Shown: positions 58,601 to 64,000 of the stretch, in pieces
Layout of the letters: each line of letters opens with the position of its first letter
Position numbering within the stretch: position 1 is the first letter of the stretch
Assembly: GCA_963555705.1 (NCBI GenBank)
Contig: OY743172.1
Span: 18,971,446 to 19,035,445 of the forward strand
Reading direction: 5' to 3'
Length of the DNA stretch: 64,000 nt
Source: Ligustrum vulgare
Lineage: Eukaryota > Streptophyta > Magnoliopsida > Lamiales > Oleaceae
The notes under the pieces: generated by a model
Database searches by the model: none
What the model was told of the DNA's origin: nothing
What the model saw: only the letters and a program-made list of their open reading frames with translations
Program-made: the position numbers and the translations under genes

Positions 58601-60108
58601 AGGCCTAGGGTACTCAGAGTGAGGTGAAGACTCCAATATTCAGCATCCTGAAGATTAAAAGAGAGTGGTAATAGAATGATATAGTTACACCCGTTATAAC
58701 CTATTTTTGGGTTGACTAGTTGTTGACTAGTGTGATAGAGTGATGAGACTTTATGAGGATGACTAGTTGTTGACTAGTTGATAGAGTGATGAGACTCTAT
58801 GAGGATGAACAATCGATAGAGTGGATGGAGCAATGGATAGAGATGTACTCTCTTGTTTTGAATCAAAAGGAGATATACCACTGAGAATGATCTTTCTTAG
58901 ATTACTAGACTAGATAAAGGGGTACACATATAGATTGAGGTGAAGGTTATATGAAAACTTTTGTTGGTAGTTTAGTTGGTCGCGACAACTTAAACAACCG
59001 ATGTGGAATTACATTTTTTATAAAAGTTTTCTTTTATGTTTCAACCTCTTAGTTTTTTGGTGATAATAAAAACTTGTGCATGTGTGTTTTATCTTGAAAG
59101 GTTCTAGTATGGCTTAAATGTTACCTGGTTGTGGTATATATGATTTGATTCAGTTCATGTTATTATAAATTGATGATATTACTCTTGATTGATTCATTGT
59201 TGACAATTGTAAATGGAAAGTATTGAAATGTGTACGTTGGATTTGAGGGGATATTGTGATGAGTCCTATGTGTATGTGCTATACATAATGTGATAGTGTG
59301 AGGATTTATATATGTATGTTATGTTGGGGATATAGGTAATTGGATGGTGATTTTCCTCCTATGTGTTTCACTTTGGGTGATGGTTATGTGAGTTGCAAAT
59401 CACATGTTTTTTGCACATAGTTCTATTATCCATGATTAAGTCTAAGTATATTGACATCATATGATTTAAACATTGTGGTTTTATTAGTGATATGATTATA
59501 TACTTTGACTGTTAGCATGATATATATTTTTGGAAAAATTCAGTTTTTCACGGTTGCACTATACATAGAGATTATATGTTGCATTTTACTTGAGGTATCA
59601 CATGGTGTTGTAAAGCCTGAATAAATTTTGTTATCACATTTCCTCAGATATGGTACTAGAGTCATGACATGGTAAAATTCAAGAGTTCATTTTAGACACA
59701 ACGCATATGTTTTTTGTTCATATTTCCCTCTCTGTTTTTAGCGATTCTTGCAGCCATGTATAATCACTTGTAGTAGAATCTAGGCTATAGTGTAGGCTAG
59801 GTTGGAAGTACTACTGTATAGTGTTTGGCGCGGTGTTAGTCGTTGTTGAGAATGGTCGAATTTTGGTTCCTTCAGAAGGAACGGTGGGTACGCAAGTTTG
59901 AAGTTTGTGGTTTGATTGTTGTATTCTTGAACATTAATAAAAAGAGGTGAAGTCCAATGTTATTGGATTCTATGTTGAGTTGTGACTAATTTCATTCACT
60001 TTCATTTGTAGGTATTGGGCGATGATGATGATGATGATCGAGCTCACCCACTTAGCCTATAGCAATCAAGAGAGTTAGATATTGCAATTTGGAGATCAAG
60101 GTGAAGTT
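55681..60108 (+). mobile_element. Internal region of the nested LTR retrotransposon, copia-like but coding-degenerate
   Basis: A primer-binding site, TGGTATCAGAGT (55683-55694), matches the initiator-tRNA-Met complement except at the last base. A frame at 57590-58111 has a GAG-pre-integrase-like patch (VRYIHEMNMNLIYVGQLEKM) followed by KIEHGLMKIIKGVLV, as in Ty1-copia. No zinc knuckle, integrase, reverse transcriptase or RNase H could be read in the remaining 4.4 kb, so the element is non-autonomous. A purine-rich tract (GGAGATCAAGGTGAAG, 60091-60106) precedes the 3' LTR. Other features: a 25-bp direct repeat at 56137-56187, (AG)n at 57470-57493, and an old LTR-like echo at 59790-59940. Confidence 0.75.
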
Positions 60109-60706
60109 TATTAATATGTGATCCCCAAATTGAACAATTCATACTTGGAGGGCCTAATTAGCAACAAGCTTAAAGTTGGAGGACTTAAAGGTGCAATTAG
60201 TGTTAGTATGCTTTTATTGTGGACCATTGATCAAGATCCTATGGTTAGGATTAAGTTGACAATTAATATATTCTTGACTTGGGTTCATTTGGCATAATGG
60301 AATGAAATAGAATAGATTAGCCCTCTCCCTCTCCTCTCTTGTGAAATCCACCCGAGTTCTTGCATCATGTAGAAAATACTTTGTAGCATAATTGAATCCT
60401 TGTATAGGCCAATTGGAAGTGCTATTGTGTAGTATGATGGTGCGGTGATATTGTAGAGAATAGGGGTTGCGATTTGATAATTCCTCGTGAAGGAATTGGC
60501 GCACGGTTTGTGTGCGGGAATCTTGTAAAGACTTTCATTGGAATTTGGCTAGTGGAATGGGTTCGATCCGGAGCCCCCAGATGTAGGTGCGATTGGCACT
60601 GAACTGGGTCACCAAGATTGTGTTCTTTGTTATTGTTGCATTTCTTGATTGATTTCTTTATGTTATCCGCGATAATCACAAATATTGGGACGCGAAATTC
60701 CGAACA
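60109..60706 (+). mobile_element. 3' LTR (598 bp) of the nested retrotransposon
   Basis: Near-identical to 55082-55680. It is followed by GGGAG (60707-60711), which matches GGGAG at 53461-53465, the original left flank now pushed 1.6 kb away by the solo-LTR insertion. Confidence 0.92.
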
Positions 60707-60711
60707 GGGAG

Positions 60712-61916
60712 AATTTATAGCACGCATTAAGTGTGATAATTATAGCATGTCTTAAGAGCAATGATAATCAATTCCAAAATTGATGTCTCTAAAATAATTG
60801 GATGATTTCATGGAGGCTAAATATCCACGAAGAGTAAAGAGACATAACTAAACACATAAAAAGATGTTCAGATACTTGATGATAAAGAGATCTATATGTT
60901 GTCTATATTGAGACAATATGGAATCGATAAAGAAATAATAGTCGACAACGTACATTACAGAGCTCTATTATAAAAACGTGGATGTTGAATCTATCAAACA
61001 TTGGCCAAAGATGGAAAATTCCAGTTAAGAGATTATTGTTATATGACATGTAATCCAAACACTCAAAAGTGTAAAGTCAGTAAAATACCAATGAGTATGT
61101 GCAAATTGAAAGTAGAATTATATAGTCGTAATAAACGACTCGATGCACACATAGTTTCTCAAAGAACTAGCATTTTATGAAATGATATGTAGTGGATGCA
61201 TTTAATCACTACCTTGAAATCTTTGATACAAGGAGTGAGATCAAACTTGTTGATTCTTATCTCGATATTTTGGGAGTAATTTTTGATGTACCAGTTGATT
61301 GTGGTACATTTGGATGTTAAGTGAAATGATTATAGATTTTATATGCGAAGAGCCATGTCTATTCAAATGATTGATTACACTCGAGTCAATTAGAAATTGC
61401 AATCTAAAAGATGCCTCAAATATACAAGCATGATCATTGAAAATTTTAGTTTATCAACAGTAGAATTACTCTAGAACAGAACATGACTTGAGTGTATAAA
61501 ATGAGACAGCATGAAGAAAGGTATAAATAAATTTATAAGATAATATGTTGAAATTAAAATTAGGGTGTACCATTATTGTTAATCGTATTTGAAAATCCTA
61601 ACAATTGATTTTCAAGATACAAAATTATGGTTAATTATTTACCTGAAGTAAATAAGTTATCTGTTTACCTTAAGAGAATAAGCCACTTCCATATTCGATA
61701 TCTGGATTAAATGCATTGATGAATATTGATTATAGAACGTGATTCAATGCAAAATATTAAATTTGATTGGAAATATGATATAATTCTTCAAATTCAAAGA
61801 AAGAACTGAATTTATATTTGAAGAACGAATAATATGATATGTGAACTATTTATATATATTAGGTGAAAAGATTCGAGATTACATCGATTAACAACTAAAA
61901 TAATAATATGCATTAT
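60712..61916 (+). mobile_element. Copia relic, right internal part
   Basis: Continues the old copia after the nested insertion (joining ...AGCATAGGGGGAG to AATTTATAGCACGC). Many stops in all frames, and no domain is readable with confidence. Confidence 0.4.
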
Positions 61917-62174
61917 CAATATAATTATGGTATTCCCATGTTGGTTGGGGAGGGGGGTAATATGATTTGGACTCTTTTTCCCTCAGATGAGGTTTTATCC
62001 CACCGAGTTTTCTTATAAAGTTTTTTAACGATGCAATTTTTATACCAATATAATTATGGTATTCCCATGTTGGTTGGCGAGGGGGTAATATGATCTGGAC
62101 TCTTTTTTCCCTTAGATGAGGTTTTGTCCCACCAAGTTTTCACAGAAAGGTTTTTAACGACGCAATTTTTATAG
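61917..62174 (+). repeat. 129-bp tandem duplication of a copia 3'-end motif
   Basis: Copies at 61917-62045 and 62046-62174 begin CAATATAATTATGGTATTCC. Each holds GGACTCTTTTTCCCT, GAGGTTTTRTCCCACC and TTTTTAACGAYGCAATTTTTATA, the sequence that plant copia elements carry just before or within the 3' LTR. Several substitutions separate the copies. Confidence 0.8.
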
Positions 62175-62211
62175 CACACTCGAATAAGCAGTATATTATT
62201 TTTTCTCTATT

Positions 62212-62425
62212 AGAGCATCTCCAATGCACTCTATCAGTTGGAAAAAAAGACTTAACACGTCAGCAATTGACGAAACGGGTTAAAAAGTATCTCCAATGCA
62301 CAATGTCAATCACAATGTTAAACTGACGTGGCTGGAAAAAAATCGACACTGTCGAGTGCTCCATCTACATATTGACACTCCGTCTGACTGAATGAGTCGA
62401 CATTAATTTATTTTATAATTATTTT
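62212..62425. mobile_element. GAGCATCTCCAATGC-type element, partial
   Basis: TTAGAGCATCTCCAATGCAC is a very common plant transposon terminus. GTATCTCCAATGCAC repeats inside at about 62287. The opposite end was not found, so it is truncated or decayed. Confidence 0.55.
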
Positions 62426-64000
62426 AACTATATTAAAAAGGGATGTGGGCGTCATGGTATCAAGATTTTAGTTGACAATTATATCTAATCAAGCATTTTT
62501 TTATTACTTTAATTCAAAGTTTTCATGATTACATTAAATTTAAGATTACTAATTAAAATATATATATGCATTTAAATAAATTTATTTTTATCGATAAATT
62601 TTTTTTGCTTAATAAAGTTATATAAAAATATTAGTCATATAAATATCTTAACAAAATAACAATTAAAAAAATAATAATTTAAAATTAATAAATAATTTTT
62701 TCTGTAATAATTAAAAAAAATTTCTTAATAAATTTAACTATCAAAATAAAATATAAAAATGAAATATAGTCCAAGAAAATAACATTTATAGTTTATCCAT
62801 ACTACCTCTAAAAGGCCCTTGAGGTAAGAATTTTTTTTAACTTTTATACCCTTTCTTAAATCTTGAAATTCCCAATCTATCCTTAGTTGTGAACAATTAT
62901 TAATCCATACATACGTACAAACTATAAAAGGCGTTATAGATGGAGAAGCATTTTTGGACATTATTGTCCCTGTCAATATTATGAAATTACCGTAAGTCCT
63001 TTAATTACAAAATTTATGGTTTTGTTTCCACTTCCAACCGTCCTTACGTTACCGAATTTTCGAATTCAATCCCACCCCCAGCATCTATTGTCTCTTTCTT
63101 CTTTGTCTCTCTCATTCCCTAACAAATTCAGAAATCAAGGAAATTATACTACAAGAAAGTCATTCATAAATAAATTAAACGAAATTAATCAGCTCCTTTT
63201 TGTCAAAAGTAAACTCTGTATTCAAAAGCAGTTTCAAGTTTAAATATACTTTTATTCTTGGGCATAAAATGGTAAATGTATACTATAATTTTGTATTTAT
63301 GGACGCCAGATATCTTATTTGTTGGTGATGGAGTAATCAACAGGAACTCTTAAGTTTTTGTCGTCTCTCATTCCTACTACAATTGAGAACGTCTTTTAGT
63401 AACACCTTGTAGTGTAAAGTATCCAGAATGATGCCATTAATGAAGAAAATAGAACAGATTGAAGGAGCGAGCAGAAATCTAGTAAATTAACTTATTTAGG
63501 GAAAGGGATATCACCAATATGATCAAAACTTATACACTGCCTTAGCAAAGCAAACTTGGTTTTATGATTCCCTTCAATGTAATAACTCAAAGAAAAATCT
63601 TGGTTGAATATTGCATATGGATTGGAGTTATGTTTCTTAAGACGGTAGTGAAAAGGACATTTTTTTTAAAGGATTATTAAATGGATGATATTTATTTTCT
63701 ATCTTTTTAGTATCTAGACTGTAGTTCTTGATTCATGTTTTCTAGATAAAAATTGTGCCCTTGGTTAGCCTCATACTGTTGACTCTTGTTCTTAGCTTAT
63801 GTTTCCCGTACTGAGGCCATTGTGAGAATAATAAGTAGAATTGTGTTTCATCGTTGACATGAAATTCGTAATAAATAACTTTTCCACATGTATGGAGATA
63901 AAAATTGCTTTAAAAACGTATAAGTTACTTTAAAGCTTAGTTGAACATACCATGTCCCCTCCTTTTGTCCCTGTGAACGACATCACAACTTACACATGTT
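62426..64000. other. AT-rich intergenic region to the window edge
   Basis: No gene supported. A short CT-rich, leader-like stretch at 63040-63125 (TTGTCTCTTTCTTCTTTGTC) could be the 5' end of a transcript on the plus strand. The frame following it is 75 codons with no recognisable family. Confidence 0.4.

Overview
This is a plant nuclear window, most likely from a eudicot. It is AT-rich and dominated by transposable elements, with only two genes that look intact. The plant origin rests on three things seen in the sequence: a spliced SUVR-type SET-domain gene, a plant-type TOM9 (TOM22) gene, and abundant plant-style MITEs, solo LTRs, Helitron ends and an endogenous pararetrovirus remnant. The species cannot be named from this alone.

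Layout. 1-2056: broken endogenous caulimovirid (reverse transcriptase/RNase H end, non-coding region, small first-ORF-like stretch). 2100-7400: low-complexity and repeat-rich intergenic DNA. 8464-13952 (minus): a ten-exon SUVR1/2/4-type histone methyltransferase gene. A probable 5' UTR exon lies at about 20880, so a 6.9-kb first intron (about 13975-20879) is inferred. That intron is full of MITEs, holds an organelle LSU-rRNA scrap and contains a diverged segmental duplication. 20990-30250: AT-rich intergenic DNA with a 9-bp-TSD element (22733-23076) and a 2.97-kb solo LTR with perfect TSD (23430-26404). 30250-33683: a candidate Helitron that captured exons of a NEK kinase and an EDR2-like gene. 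34014-38095: a degraded gypsy-type LTR, then a decayed Helitron-like end. 38515-45095: several TIR elements and a perfect 183-bp tandem duplication. 46293-46562 (minus): intact TOM9-2-like gene with a MITE just upstream. 47460-50650: about 3 kb built from inverted AAAAAGTGAC/GTCACTTTTT motifs, with an embedded ~100-bp tandem array. 51200-51342 (minus): first-exon fragment of V-ATPase subunit d. 51600-62174: an old Ty1-copia relic carrying a nested young LTR retrotransposon (55082-60706), which was itself hit exactly at its left edge by a solo LTR (53467-55077). 62200-64000: AT-rich, nothing definite.

The two genes act separately: SUVR in chromatin silencing and TOM9 in mitochondrial protein import. 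The most informative content is the mobile-element stratigraphy. TSDs and paralogous empty sites let several insertions be bounded to the base and ordered in time. All calls were made by eye; no search or alignment was run.
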